From the NCBI RefSeq assembly GCF_002865645.1, contig NW_020194518.1, positions 310,001-374,000 of the forward strand: 64,000 nucleotides of DNA. Reading direction: 5' to 3'. Every line of letters begins with the position of its first letter. The first letter of the stretch is position 1. A program made the position numbers and the translations under genes. Below, in pieces: positions 22,221 through 36,234 of this stretch. This DNA is from Hyaloscypha bicolor E. Taxonomy: Eukaryota > Ascomycota > Leotiomycetes > Helotiales > Hyaloscyphaceae. The notes beneath the pieces are model-generated. The model was not told the DNA's origin. It saw only the letters and a program-made list of their open reading frames with translations, and did not search any database.

Positions 22221-24679
22221 CGTACTTTTATATCCTATAACCTTAATTAATTTATTCTAGTCTTATATTTTCACTTAGTTTTTTCTTATCTAAAGCTTAT
22301 TCTCTAGTTATATATTTTATAAAATTACTTATATTTCTTTAATTTTAAAATACAGATACCTTAGTACCTATAATAAGATTACTAAGTCCAAAAAAAAATA
22401 TAATTCCCTTAGTAAAACTTATAAGAATCTGCTAAGTTCTTTTTTACTAGTATTTAAGATAATATTAAACGAATCTTGAGCTATAAGCGCTTTTTATAAT
22501 AGAGACTTCTAATATATTATATTTATCTAAATACGAAATTAATCTATATAATTATATAATATATTAATTCCTACCTTAACTCTAATTCTCTCTTAATATC
22601 CTAACTAATATATTTAAGAGTTTACTAGAATTTTACTAATAGCTATATCTGTCTTTATCTAATATATATATTAGAGAAAGTTATATTATCTTAGTAAGGA
22701 AATATTAGTACTTATATTAACTCGGGAGTATTATAGTTTCTGGTAATATAAAGGCTATAATTATAAGAGACTATTTAGTCTATATATATAATAAAGCAAG
22801 AGTTATATAATTATAAATATAGTCTTCTTTACCTATATTTCTTATAAAGCTCAAACCTAGTAAAATACTCGCAAAAATAATATTTATTTTATTATTTATA
22901 TATATTAAGAGTAAAAAGATATTAGTAAAGCTAATAGTTATAGCCTAGGCTAGTTAATAATAGTATTTAAAGAGGCGAAATCTGAGCGAGAATTTATTAG
23001 AAAAGATATAGGAAAGATATATTAAGATCTTATAAGTTCTATTATAACTCGAGAAATAAAGCCGCGATTTCCCTAGCCTCTTATAACCTATCTATTAATA
23101 ATTAGATAGAAACTCCCGAATTTTTTATAACCTCTTTATACTACCTGCTTTAGACTATAGACCAGGTAGTTTTTTCCTTAATTTATTCTTCCTAATAAAA
23201 GGTATTTCCTTTCTTATTATATTATTACCTAGATAATTATTATTACTAATAATCTATTAATTGGATTTGAGCAGTTCCGAAAAGAGCCTGGGAATTAGAT
23301 AAAGAATTAGGGACTAATACTATTAGTATAATACCCTATATATCCTTAGCCGTACTCTAGTATAGTATAGCTTAGTACTACTAACCCTATAAGAAACGGT
23401 TTTATAGAAGACAAGTAAATTACCGGGGAATTATATAATTTACCTAATATATATTAGAGGATTCCGAATATATATATCCTATACTTTAGGTTTGCCAAGT
23501 TAGATAGACTTAATTAGTAGTTATTTCCTTTACTATTAAAGTTAGTAGGGTAAATTAAACTTATAGGATTAGCTCTAATTATTCTGCTATTCCAAAGGGA
23601 TTTCCAAGGTTTATTTAACCCTAATAGTATAATTTGAGCTCTGTATTACTATTCTATTAGTTAGTACTATATTTAGTTAAAAGAATACAACTTTATATTA
23701 GCTAATCTCTAGATAGTATTACCCCCTAATAAGAAATTAGGAGACTGGGAATGCGGCTCTGTTTTAAGATATAAGCAGGTATAAGAAGTTTATTAGTAGA
23801 AATAGTAAGTTCCTAGCTAATAGAATTTCTTATTATTAAGAAAATATTACTTCTTTTTATAGAAGTTAGTTAGTATAACTATATTTACCTTATACTCGGT
23901 ATATTTAATAAAGCTTTTAGAAAATAATATATCTATAATATATAAATAAAAATCCCCTATAATAAAAAGCGGGATTTAGATTAAATTCCCTTGTTTTTCT
24001 ATAGGCCAATTATATTATTACCTTTAACTTAGTAAGCCTTATTAAGCTCTAATTAAAATTTCATTCTTCTTTAAAGACTAGTACTAGCTATATAGAAAAT
24101 TAATTCCGAAATAGCTTATAATAAAATGGATTTTATAAACTCTAGATAAAGAGAATTCTTTTTATATAGCTATATAATTCGAACTTTAATATTTAAACTT
24201 TACTATAATATGAAACTTCTGGATTTCTAAATAGTTAATTCTCCTAACCTGCCTTTGTAATTCTTGTACTAATATTTCTTGCTATTAACTTCAAATAATT
24301 ATAAAAAATAAATAACCCGATATTATATCTAATAAGAATCTAATTCTAGTTACTTTATTCCCAAAATATTAACTCTTAGCCTATTATTTTAGAGCGGATC
24401 TCTAGTAGCCGGCGAATAGGATTTGCTTAAAGAGAATTACGGGATTTCTTAATATAGTATTAAATAGCTATAAATATATTTGTATTTATTTATAAATCTC
24501 TTGGTTTTATTTATATAGTCCGAGTTATTAAGAAAGAAGAAGCTAGGGACAGAGCTTTAATAGTGGCAATTTTGGAAGGAGGGCTACTAGTAAAAGCTAG
24601 AACCTAATTTTATAAAGTACTAAATCCTATTCTATTAAAGTATTTAAGAAGTATTTATAATATAAAAGTATATTTTTTT
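22221..24679. other. RIP-eroded region with coding-like traces, nothing resolved
   Basis: AT-rich, CA/TG-depleted. Plus-strand text such as LSKEILVLILTREYYSFW near 22.7 kb and ARDRALIVAILEGGLLVKA near 24.58 kb hints at former genes. No conserved motif was identified. The right end is the insertion site of Gypsy element 2. Confidence 0.4.
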
Positions 24680-24684
24680 GAATT

Positions 24685-24982
24685 TATAAAGTATTTATTA
24701 GTAAGTAATAAGACAATAGAATAAATTAGTATATTATGAAACTATAGTATTAAATTCAGTACAGAACTAATCTCTATCTCTCCTATAAGGTCCAGGGAAG
24801 CCTCTTCTAAATAGGAGGCCCTAATAATATATATATAATTAGTAATTTATAAGCCTAATATATATAATATAAATAGTAGTTAGTTGGGATATTAAAGGGC
24901 TACCAAACTCCCTAATTAATACCTATAATATCCGAGGTTTATTATATACCCTTAAGTTATATATAATCCTATATATATTATA
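24685..24982 (-). repeat. 3' LTR of Gypsy element 2 (298 bp)
   Basis: Same length as 32214-32511 with scattered transitions between the copies (for example AGACAATAGA against AGATAATAAA). It contains the shared landmark CCAGGGAAGCC and CCTTAAGTTATATATAA. Confidence 0.85.
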
Positions 24983-27900
24983 ACTATATCTCTCTTCTAG
25001 GATCTTGTCCCTAAGATCTATTAATCTATTCTAGTAAATATTTAATTAATTATTTATTTAATTAATATAAACTTCTAATATCTTGGGAGATAGTTTTACT
25101 AATATAATCTGGATAATAGATATAAAAATCGTCTAATTAGATCAGAACTAAATAAGTAAAAAGAAAGAGTAATTATATCCCAGATATAGGGGCTAGCCAG
25201 TAATTGCAATTTCGTTTGAGATCTGAGTATTCTAATTAGTTTAATCCAAAGTACTAAGGCACTATCCTATAAAACTAATATTATCTATTAGATCTCGTAT
25301 TAGAATAATCTAAATAGCTATATAGAAAGTATTTAATAAATATTTATATAAGAAACCTATATAAATGTTTCTGAGATCCTAGAGATTATTTATAGGCTTC
25401 TGGGAATATATATTAATTAGTTATACTAGTTTCTAATTAGGACTAGTATAAAAACTAGTAGTTAATCCAGATAGTTCTCTATTTCTATAAAAGAACCTCT
25501 TTATATTACTATATACTCTCTTCCTTTCTAATAACCATATATATAACTTTTTCTATTATTACCTTCTAGCCTCTTCTTTTACTCTTTTTCAAGTCTTCTT
25601 TAATTATTTTTAATTAATTCTATAATATCTTCTTCTAGCTTTATTATTTATTCCCGTAATAATAAGTATAAAGGTAATCTTATAGTCTTCTTTTCTATTA
25701 CTAGTAAATACTTGAAATATTTCAAGTATTTACTTATTAATTTCTTTACCTTATATATTATAATATCTAGTAAGAAGAATTATAACTATTATAATAAGAA
25801 TTCTGAGTTTTATATATTAGTAAGTTCTTTAGCTTTAATATCTATTAAAGCTAATACGATTTCAGATTCCTTACTACTTATTAGAGGCTTACTAGTTCTG
25901 GGAAAATACTATTATAATCTTTAAGAAATTTCTTAAAGTATATTCTAAATAGTATTATACTAATAAGAATAATACTATTAATTAGGTTTTTAAAAACTAG
26001 AAGAATAATAATAAGCTTTAGAATTCTTCTTCCTATTTTAATAAGGTAAATAATAATATTACTTGAATTAGTATCCTAAAAATAAGTTTTTTCTAATATA
26101 TTTAGGTATTTACTAATTCCTTAAAGAAATACTATAATGTCTATTTTTAAGATATTAATCTTATTACTAAGCTTATTACCGAAATTACTAAGTAGTTTAT
26201 TACTAGTATTTTAAGTACTAATAATATAATACTTATAGCTATTTGGGATCTAACTTTAGAAGTTCGGGCCTTTTATAAGATATATATAGCTATTATAAGT
26301 TCCTTACTTACTTCTTTTAATATTCTTAATACTAATATTATTATAATATAATTATATTCTATTAAGAAATAAGTAAATTCCGGAAAGTATTAGCTAATTC
26401 TTTATTAAATCCTAAATAGGGCTAATATTTAGTATTCTTATTTTAGAAATTAGGAATTTATAGAAATTAGAATTTATTTATTTAAGATACCTATAGCTAG
26501 TCTACTTATAATAAATCTTTCTTAATCCTAAACCTTTTTCTAATAATTTAAATATAATTCTTATAAGCCTTAATAAAACTCTAGAAAACCTTTATAAATA
26601 AAAAATCTAGGAAAAGAGTATTTCTATTATTATTCCGGGCCTTTTTTTAACTATTTAGGTTCTTTCTTTTTTTTAAATAGTCTTTTTCTTAGTAATCCAG
26701 AATTCTTTTTAATTTTAAGAGATTATTAAGAGATAGTTTCGGATTCTAAGCTATAGTTTTAGTTATATAATTTCAGAAGTTTCTTGAAATTTTTAAAATT
26801 AGGGAAAATAAGTAACTAGATATTATAATCTTTAGGCTAGGCTTTCTATTTAATTAAATACTATTACTTCTTATTTCTACTATTTTATTAGTAATTAATA
26901 ATAGCTTTTATTTCCTATTCTTATTTTTTATTATTATTTATTAATTCCAGAAGTTCTTTAAAGAAATATAGATATAGCTTCTAATTCTTTTTTATTATAT
27001 ATTCTTTAAAAAGAGAAATATAGAAAATTAGATATAAATAATTATATATATTTAGTAGTTCTAATTTATATACTAAATTACTAATATATTTAAGGATTTT
27101 AAATAGATCTATAAATTTTGGCTTAAGCTTTTCTATTTTAAGTTTAATATTTCTTATTAATAGTATTATCTAGGCTTTTTTAAAATAGTATTTAGCTAAC
27201 TAATATTTATTATAATAAGTTTCCCGGTTATTTTATATATAATATTATAAATCCTTAAGCTTTTTCTATTCTATTTTAAGGGTTTCTAGTCTCTTATATA
27301 TAGCTAGTATTTCTTTTATAATTCTGTTTTTAGGATTTTATAGAAATTAAAAGTAATATTTATAATATATATAAAAAGATATATTTTATAAAACCTAATA
27401 TTTTAAGTTATTATATATAAATTCTATAAAAAATAACTTCTTAAACTAGTTATTCTTTTAGATATTATAATAATATTTTAGATAGTATTCCAGGGCCTGG
27501 TTCTATCTTTTTATCTAATTATTTATCTAAGAATAATAAGCTATACTTAAATACTATTTATATATTAAATAGAAATAGAAAGCAGACTAGAACTAGCTAG
27601 TAAATACTATTTCTCAGTTAGAAATAATTCTATTAGGGAAACTAAAGATTAAGAAAATATATTTTTATATAATTTTAATAAGCTTTAGAAAGTTAATAGT
27701 CTTATAATATATAATATATCTTACTATTTTAGAGTACTAGTTAATAACTATAAGAATTATATTAAAATCGGGATCTTTTACTAGGTTCTTATATAATAGT
27801 AAACCTATAATAAAATCTATAGAGATCTTACCCCAGGGTTTTTTAGGCTATAGTAAACTACTAAATAGACTATATAGTAAATACTTCTTTATCTTAACTC

Positions 27901-29099
27901 TCTAGTAAATATTATATTCTTAATAATAATTATAAATATTTCCTTTTATATTCTCCTAATATTAGGACCTTCTAAGAAGCTTAAAAGTCTTCTCTATTTT
28001 ATAGTATCTAGCTATTAGGTTATTATAATAAAGCTTTATAACTTCTTAATATAAAGCAGGATTATTAAATATAATAATTCTTAAATAATATCTAAATAGG
28101 CCTGAATTATTTTTCCAGATTTCTTTTCCTTTAATATTTTTCTTACTAAGCCTCTATTTTATAATATTCTAATATTAAGAATTATTTCTCTAAGCTACCT
28201 AAATAATATCTAGAAGGGATTTAGATAGAGGGGCTAGTATTATAGCTCTTTTAGTAGCTATATATATCTATATATAGGGAATTAGATATTTATAACTATC
28301 TAATTTAAAAACTCGGGGAACCGAAAAGTCTTTAGTTCTATTAAGTAATATAGTTATAGATATCCTTATTACTTTAGCTATAGTAATAGAGCCTTTAAGG
28401 CATTTCCCTATACCTTACTTCTTAACTAATTTTATAGTTAAGAAATCTATAAGATAATCTATCTATTTATCTTATAGTAAATATTTCTTTTTAGCTATTA
28501 TAAATATAGTAAGTATTAAATAATACCTATTTTAAAGAAGAAACTCTTTAGATATCTATAAGAATCTCTAAATTATAACTATAAAAGCTCTCTTTAACTT
28601 ATTCTAAAAGATTAGAAGCCAAGTTATATTAATAAGACCTTCTTTATAATTAGATCTTTTACTAGGTCTATCTACTAGATTTAAGGTACTTTTATAATAA
28701 ATAATATTAAAATTATATATTATAAGATATATTATCTAATATACTTAATAGCTTTCTAAATACTTTATTTCTATAAAGTATTAGAGGTTATTATAGTCTA
28801 TAATAACTTTAATTATAAACCTAGACCTTTTAAGGTAATAGTACTAATACTTAAAGACTTTAATAATTATAAGTAGCTCTCTATTATAGGTATTATAATT
28901 ATATTTGGCTCCGGAGAGTTTCCGGAACTAGAATACTACTAGATACTAGTATTTTTTTAGGCTATTACTAGGATTAACTTATTATAAAATAGTACTAGTA
29001 ATTATAAATTTTAATATATTAGTTTTAATATAAATCTTCTTGGAAAAGTCAAAATAAATTAGAATAGGTATTATAGTAAAAGCTTTTTTTAAAGTTTTA

Positions 29100-29860
29100 A
29101 AGCTTTTAGCTACTTTATTTATCTATATAAAGAAACCGGATTTCCGGCCCTTTTCTATTTCTTTTAAGAGATCTATTAAGCCTATAGTTACCTGAGAATA
29201 ATAGTAAATAAACCTATAGTAGAAATTAGTAAATCTAAGAAATATTTAAATATTATAGAATAATTCTGGTTCTGGCTATTTAATAATATTATAGATCCGT
29301 TTAGAATCTATATAAATACCTTTTATTCTAATAAGGAAGCCTAAAAATTCGATTTCCTTAATATTAAACTCGTATTTACTAAGTTTATAAAACAAGTTAT
29401 TTTTATATAGCCTAGTAAATATCTAGTAAATATAATTATAGTATTTATTCTTATTTCAGAAATAAATAAGGATATTATCTAAATAAATAACTATAAAATA
29501 ATCCAGGAGCCCTATAAGTATAGTATTAATATATACTTAAAATATGGCTAGTATATTAGCTAGCCCAAAAGATATTATAAAATATTTAAAATAGCTATAG
29601 CAGGTCCTAAAAGCCGTCTTCTACTTATATTCTTTATAAATTCTTATCTAATAATATATATTCTTAAGATCTAGCTTTATAAAGATCTTGGCTTCTTAGA
29701 GCCAGTTAAAAGTCTTATTAATAAGAGAAAGCGGATACCGATTCTTAATTATAACTTAATTAAGTCTATAATAATTAATATAAAGATATAGTTCTCTATT
29801 CTTCTTAGGAATAAAAAGAATAAGTATTCCTACTAGGCTTTTACTAGGCCTTATCTAATA
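29100..29860 (-). pseudogene. reverse transcriptase of Gypsy element 2
   Basis: Minus-strand reading from about 29855 gives VGILILFIPKKNRELYLYIN, the start of a Ty3/Gypsy RT (usually P-KK-G-LR-C-DYR-LN), then NRYPLSLINKT. The catalytic box YLDD reads Y-L-D-N at about 29474-29500. The following IKGIYIDSKRI and LRFTNFYYRFIYYYS are the thumb and connection. Inactive. Confidence 0.78.
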
Positions 29861-32213
29861 TTTATAAAGTATATCCTATAAATATAAATATAATATTTCT
29901 AGTTAGATCTCTAATAGATTATATAAAGGCCCGTACGGAACCATATTATCTATATTAATAGAATATTTAATATTACTAAGATTAGGAAGTTCCGAAGCTT
30001 TATTAGAATCAAAAACCTCTAAGAAATCTTTATATTTATTATTCCGGAAATAGATAAGTATTTCTGAGATCTCTTTCCGGAAGATATTAATTTACTATAT
30101 TAAAAACTCCTATTTAATATTACTAGAACCATATAATAAAGCAGAAATCTAGTAACTATTATAAATATATAAAGCCTACTATCTAGGACAGTTATATTTG
30201 CCTTTAGTCAAGAATAAGACTTGAGATACTAGCTCAGGGTACTAGTTAAGCTCCTTACCAAATTCTTTTAGTATTAGGATCTTAATATTATTAGGCTATA
30301 TAAATATATATATCTATTATTTCTTAATATAGTCTATATATTATATAAGAGTTACTTTATAAAATTCTATACTAAAGATAAGGCTATAAGAGCTAATATT
30401 TTTATACCTATAGAACTAGAGCTTAAAAGAATATATCTTACTATAATTATCTATAATAAATACTTCAAGATTATAGGCTTAATAGACCTTAAATCTATTT
30501 CTATAAAAGGTTATAAACTTTTAGTTATATTTAGCTAAAGTAGTAAAGCCCTGGCTTTAAGCCTAATTATTATTAAGGAAATTATAGTCTAATCTGGTAT
30601 TACCAAATCTGCTATATATCTCTGAAATACCTACTTCTGGCTATATTAATCTTATTTAAATAGTTATATAAAGTAATATACCTTTTTTATTATAGCTAAA
30701 ATTATTAATATTTAAGATTTAGTCTTTCCTTTTCTCTATTTCTTAAAAGGATTTCCTCTAGAATACTTCTTTATAGTAATAGCATTAATCTGCTTCTATA
30801 AATACCTTAACTCTTCTATAATTTTGGCCTTATTAGGGTTTTACTAAGCCTATTTAATATATTTGAAATACTTTATACTTTCTGAGAAGTATTCTTTCTA
30901 TCTATAAGTCTAATAAACTATACCTGAAATAGAACTAGTACTTTATTAAGGCCTTAAAGGAGCCAAAGTACTATTTAAAGATTTCTTATATAATTTTCGG
31001 AACTTATTCTTCCTTTTTTAATAGTCTTATAAATTAGAATTTACTAAATTAGAGTCCTTAGGAATAGAATTGCCCTTACTAGACTTCTCTATTTTTACTT
31101 TTCTTAATTTGGGGTAAGTAGTATATTCTGCTTTCTAAGCTTTCTCAAGCTATTCGGAAATAGATATTACCTTATTTTCTAAGAAAATAGATATAAGTAT
31201 CTAATAAGTCTTATAGTTAGATAAAGTAGTATTAAAAGTCCGGATCCGGTCTCTTTTAGGATATAGATCCTAATTAACTTTGAAACTAATTATCCGAATA
31301 TATAATTTAGTAACTATTTTATTATTCTTTTAATAAAGATCTCGGAGTTCCTTAAAGGCGTCTTATTAACGGATTTGAAGTACTTGAAATATATTAGCTA
31401 AGTAGGCCTTAAATTACTTCTAATAGACCTTATATAATAGTAGGCTTTATTTTATTATAGCCTCCCAAGTATTATAAGGTTTATCTCTAAAAATACTTAT
31501 AGTAAAGTTAATTCTAGAAGAATATCTATTATAAGTCTAAGGCTAGATTCTAAAAACTGCCTCCCAGAAGAATATAAATATTCTTTATTTCTTAAGGAAC
31601 TTTCTATAATATAAGTCAGGTATCTGGACCTTGAGAAGCTTCTTTTAGTCTAAATATATTTTTAGGATATTATATAGTAGCTCCTAATAAATAGTATTAA
31701 GATTACTCTTAAAGCTTATTATATTAGGAAAGGAGGTAAATTCTAATTCTATTTCAGGAAGTTCTCTAATAGGAATTACCGAGGAAGAAGAAATAGACTT
31801 ATAAATAGAATTTCTATAAGATATAGTAAACTATAAGATATCCCTAAGGGTACTCTTATATTACTCTAACTATAAGATATACTAGTTAATTATATTTACT
31901 AATTCTTGCTTTTATTAGAATACTTTAACTTTAGTATATAAGTCCTATTCTATAGCTTAGGTAGTAGTAATTCGGGTATTAATCTCGGTATCTTAATTAT
32001 TACCGGGATTATTTCCGTTATTATTACTAGTTCTCGGAGGCTCCTAAAGAGCCCTATTAAAAGTATTAGATAAGCCTTTACTATTATTTATATTAGGGTT
32101 AATCTGGTCGACTTCCTTTATAGGAATAGCTTTAGTAAGGGGTTATATATTTCGCAGATTTCGAGATATAATTACTTATTAAACTACTTCTTTTAAGAGT
32201 AGAGAGATTAGCT

Positions 32214-32511
32214 TATAAGGTATTTATTAGTAAGTAATAAGATAATAAAATAAATTAGTATATTATAAAACTATAGTATTAAATTCAGTATAGAACTAAT
32301 CTCTGTCTCTTCTATAAGGTCCAGGGAAGCCTTCTCTAAATAGGAGGCCCCGATAGTATATATATAATTAGTAATTTATAAGCCTAATATATATAATATA
32401 AATAGTAGTTAGTTGGGATATTAAAGAACTACCGAACTCCCTAATTAATACCTGTAATATTCGAGGTTCGTTATATACCCTTAAGTTATATATAACCCTA
32501 TATATATTATA
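32214..32511 (-). repeat. 5' LTR of Gypsy element 2 (298 bp)
   Basis: Gapless partner of 24685-24982; the insertion's right GAATT follows at 32512. It keeps a few C/G bases lost in the other copy (CCCCGATAG, CCTGTAATATTCGAGGTTCG) and has lost others. Confidence 0.85.
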
Positions 32512-32516
32512 GAATT

Positions 32517-35150
32517 AATAATTACTATTTTATAAATTTCGGAAACCGAATCTATATTAGAGGCTATAAATAAAACTATTTACTAAACCTATATAATAGT
32601 TTTAAACTTATTAGACTTCTAATAAAATTCTCCTATATTTAATATCTATAGTATTATAATAAAGAATAACTAAATATTTATTTTATATATCTAATACTTT
32701 TCTTGAAATATCTCGAGAAATATATAAAGCTAGTTACTAATAAATATTATAATATTAATAATATAATTATAGAATTCAAAATCTTTTAACTAAAACTAAT
32801 ATTAATTACCTGGCTATAATATATAAAGAATATTCTTTTATATAATATAATTAAATACCTATAGTATTTATAGAAAAATAATATTTATAATAATAGATAT
32901 ATTAGCTTTATTCTTAACTAATAACTTTAAGATTCCTTTTTTTAGACCTATAAATATCTTTACCTATAGTTTATTCTAGTCTTATAATATAATATAGTTA
33001 ATAATATATAACTAATACTAAAATTAGTTCTTATATATAAGACATTTAAAAGTCTTACTTATATAATTAATATTAGAGAAAGTTTTAACTTTATATATTT
33101 ATCTAAATTATCTAGATTCGATTTTGTTTTTTATTATTATATATCTTATTTTTAGCTATATAGTTCTTAGTATATAAGATCTAGTTTTTTATTAAGATAA
33201 TAGATCTATTAATATCTTATTTATAGTTTAAGTAAGATATAAGTTCTTTATTTAATTATAGGATATAGCTTTATAATTCTTAATAACTATTATTATTTAT
33301 TTAAAATCTTAATACTATTCTAATTTAAATTAAATAAGGTTATATTACTTATTATTTATTTTAATTATAGTATTAAGCTCTTTTTAAATAAGAACTTTCT
33401 GAATATATTTATATTCGAATAATATAGTATTCTTATTAAAGACTTAATTTATATAATTATATAACTTATTATAGAATATAATAATACTAGTATTTAAATC
33501 GATTTTAAAAAAGTATTAGATTTTTATAATACTAGAGTCTTCTATAAAAATATTAGTATTAATATCTTATTCTAGTATTATAAGAGTTTTAGATAACTTT
33601 CTATAGATATAGAAACTAATATTAAGAGCTAGTATACTATTAGGTAATATTAAAGCAAGATAGCTATTATCTAAATAAGTAATAGTATTTTTAGCTTACT
33701 TGTTTTTAGGAAAGTTAGAAATAAGAAAAAATAAAATAAAAAGATAAGAATAAGAACGAGATATATTAAAGTAATAAAATAGATAAAAATACTAAAATAA
33801 AGAAAGAAGATAAATAAAAGCCAGAAGAGAATAAAGTTTAAATATAAAAGTAAAAATATAAAGCAGTTTTTAATTAAGAATATAATTAAAGTAATTAGTT
33901 TTATAATCTTAATTAGCTTAAATAACTATAATATACTTTAGTAATAGACTAATAATACTATATTAAATTACTAAGAGTTATTAGTTTTAATATATTCTAT
34001 ATTACTAATAATATAAAAAAGTATAGATTATAATTATAACTAATTCCTATATTATTTGAGTTAAAGACTAGTAGGTATTCTTAATTATTTGTATTTGCCC
34101 TATTATCTAGTACTAATTCTAAAATAAATATAGTAATTACTACTATAGTTTTTTATAAACAAGCCTTTATTAAAACCTCTATTAGTCTTTGCCTTTTTCC
34201 TATTATAATTTTTTTTACTTGACTTTTTCTTTATATATAATCTCATATCTATTACTAGATAATAATACTTATAGCTAGCTTTATTAATATATTTTAAGGA
34301 AACGGGTTAGCTAGGGCTCAGAGAGCTCTAGTAAAATTAAAGGAAGATCCGTAGTAACTTAATTATATGAGAATATAATTTAATAATTCTCTATTACTAT
34401 ATATATTAAATTAATTAGATATAATAACTCGATCTTAGAATTTAAATTCTCCTAGTAAGAAGTAGTAATACTATTAGAAGTAATGAGTCTAGCTAGGACA
34501 AGAATATATTATATCCTAATCTTATAATTAATTCGAGTATTAGATAAGGAAAGAGAGAAAGTAGCTATAAGATATAGATTTTAGAAAGAGTAGAATATAT
34601 CCTATTATAATTAGAGGTTTCTTTAATAAAATAATATATGAAAATATTAAGAAAATCTGGATTAAGTAAGGTATCTGGAATAATAAGTAAAACTAGTTTG
34701 CTTCTAGGTAATAGAAATATAAAGAACTACTCGAGCTTAAGTCGGAATTAGAGACGGACTTAGAGATAGAGCTCTTACCTTCTCTTTTTTCCTTTTTCCC
34801 AAAGCTATAGCCAAAACCGAGACGGCCAAAGAGTAATAATAGGAAGTAATAAGTTATAGAATAGCGAATTATATAAAAGTATAAATATAAGGCCTCTCGC
34901 CTATATTATTAGTTTATTTATTAGATATTAAAGAAATATAAAAGAATTCAAGACAAATTAGTAAATAGAAAAGAAACTAATACTATAAATATTAATATAA
35001 GTATATATAAGAATATTAAGAATACCTGGACTAAGTAAGGGATTTGGAATAAAAGATAGAATATATTACCTGAAATATTATAGAAATATAAATAGCCTTT
35101 TAAGGAAATAGTTTATAAGAAAATAGGTAATAATTCTATTCTAGTAAACC
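32517..35150. other. RIP-eroded DNA, no gene or LTR resolved
   Basis: Extremely AT-rich and CA/TG-poor throughout, with no repeat pair found. Composition begins to recover after about 34.3 kb. Confidence 0.5.
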
Positions 35151-35233
35151 CACTTATAAACGGCAGCTATAAAGCACCTACTATACGAATTTTTGGGTCT
35201 CCTTCTACCGTTTAATTAAATTATTACCAGGTG

Positions 35234-35800
35234 TCTGGCGCCTTGAATTCATCTTAATAAGAACCGCCTGCAGATATTGCTTTAGCCGGATTAGAGAATA
35301 GCAATACCGAACGCTTTCCCTTAGTACCAAATTCATCTCCCCCTAGTTCAGGTAAACGGGTTCTTTATACTATAACGGGGCAGGTATTACTACCAGGCAA
35401 GAGAAAGGCCTCCTATAAAGATTAGTAGCCGGCAAGCGTATCTCTTGGCCCAGTCTATTTATTAAAGATCTCAAAAGCTACTGGAAAGAGAAAGGGGCCT
35501 TAGCGGCGACTAAATATCTTATAAAAGACATCCTCTGGTAGCTTGCCATTGTCTTCTGGTGTGGATATAGCAGAACCGCAGCCTTCGCCTTCGCCTGACC
35601 GTATAGCTCCGTATAGAAGCAAACGGATACCGCCGCCTGTCCCTGGTATAGCTAAGGATCCAGCCAAGACGGCTTCTACGGACCCCTCGAAACGTATAGT
35701 CCGATCAAAACCGGAGCGGAAGGTTGCAAGCAATCTAATAACCAGGAGCTCTGCAAAACCTCAGGGTATATCGAAGAGACAACCTGCGAAGACTATATAG
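35234..35800 (+). pseudogene. Ser/Pro/Lys-rich damaged ORF in a GC-normal island
   Basis: One frame runs from 35234 to the stop at 35798-35800, broken by a few TAA/TAG codons upstream of 35530. Readable parts: SGALNSS, EPPADIALAGLENSNTERF, GKRVLYTITGQVLLPGKRK, PLSSGVDIAEPQPSPSPDR, then a basic Ser/Lys/Pro tail (SKPERKVASNLITRSSAKPQ). The stops are again at likely Gln/Trp sites, so RIP reached it lightly. No domain recognised; low complexity suggests a disordered protein. 35801-36102 to its right holds normal-composition sequence with a minus-strand ORF containing a C-x2-C-H segment that I cannot assign. Confidence 0.4.
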
Positions 35801-36107
35801 GGGAAGGCAAGGAAAAAATGAACAATTACATACCCAACGGAGCCTTCTAATGCGCCGTCTTGCCTTTCATAAAGCTCTTTGCCTAGCGTTTGCGGTGGAG
35901 AAATATACTGAGTATTAGCTTCCACAATCGGGTACGCCCTTCCTGCCATCGCTCATTCGTGCTAATGGGCAGCCTCAGCCGGTGGCAGATATAGCAACGA
36001 ATGGTCGTTTGGGACCGAGGCCACAGAGTATCAAACCTGCCTAGCTTTAGGCTCAGCCGCGAGAAACCGAACAGGCAAACCTTTGCTGTGTATTTCGGCC
36101 GCCTGGA

Positions 36108-36234
36108 TGTCACGGGATAGACATCCCGGTGGGCCCCAACGATGGCGAAGGCCAGAGTAGGGCAGAAAGATGATGTATTCTCTATGAGTAATAGCTAGCT
36201 AAAGTACCTTCCGCCCCTGGTAGCTTACGTAATA
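36108..36234 (-). repeat. 3' LTR of the Copia-like element (127 bp)
   Basis: It differs from 51790-51916 at three sites, all C/T. Its outer end forms a short hairpin, CGGGAT-AGAC-ATCCCG. Just inside the element are the C run and an inverted repeat CCTTCG-TCCT-CGAAGG. Confidence 0.88.

Larger units (their letters stand above)
24685..32511 (-). mobile_element. Ty3/Gypsy LTR retrotransposon 2, complete structure, RIP-mutated
   Basis: 298 bp LTRs lie at 24685-24982 and 32214-32511, with GAATT directly outside both ends (24680-24684 and 32512-32516). The coding strand is minus: the RT reads RYPLSLINKTFNWL, KNVYY and VIYLDNILIYF, continuing into FLGFLIRIKGI and VNPSNSLKKYW. A purine-rich tract precedes the 3' LTR on the minus strand (complement of 24983-25010). 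gag should lie at 30.7-32.2 kb and integrase at about 26-28.5 kb by position, but both are too damaged for motif calls. Element length 7.8 kb is normal for the family. The LTR ends read TA...TA, the RIP products of TG...CA. Confidence 0.85.

Noticed and set aside
25712..25924. Plus-strand 70-codon ORF in Gypsy element 2
   Set aside because: Antisense to the element's coding strand and made of AT-rich text.
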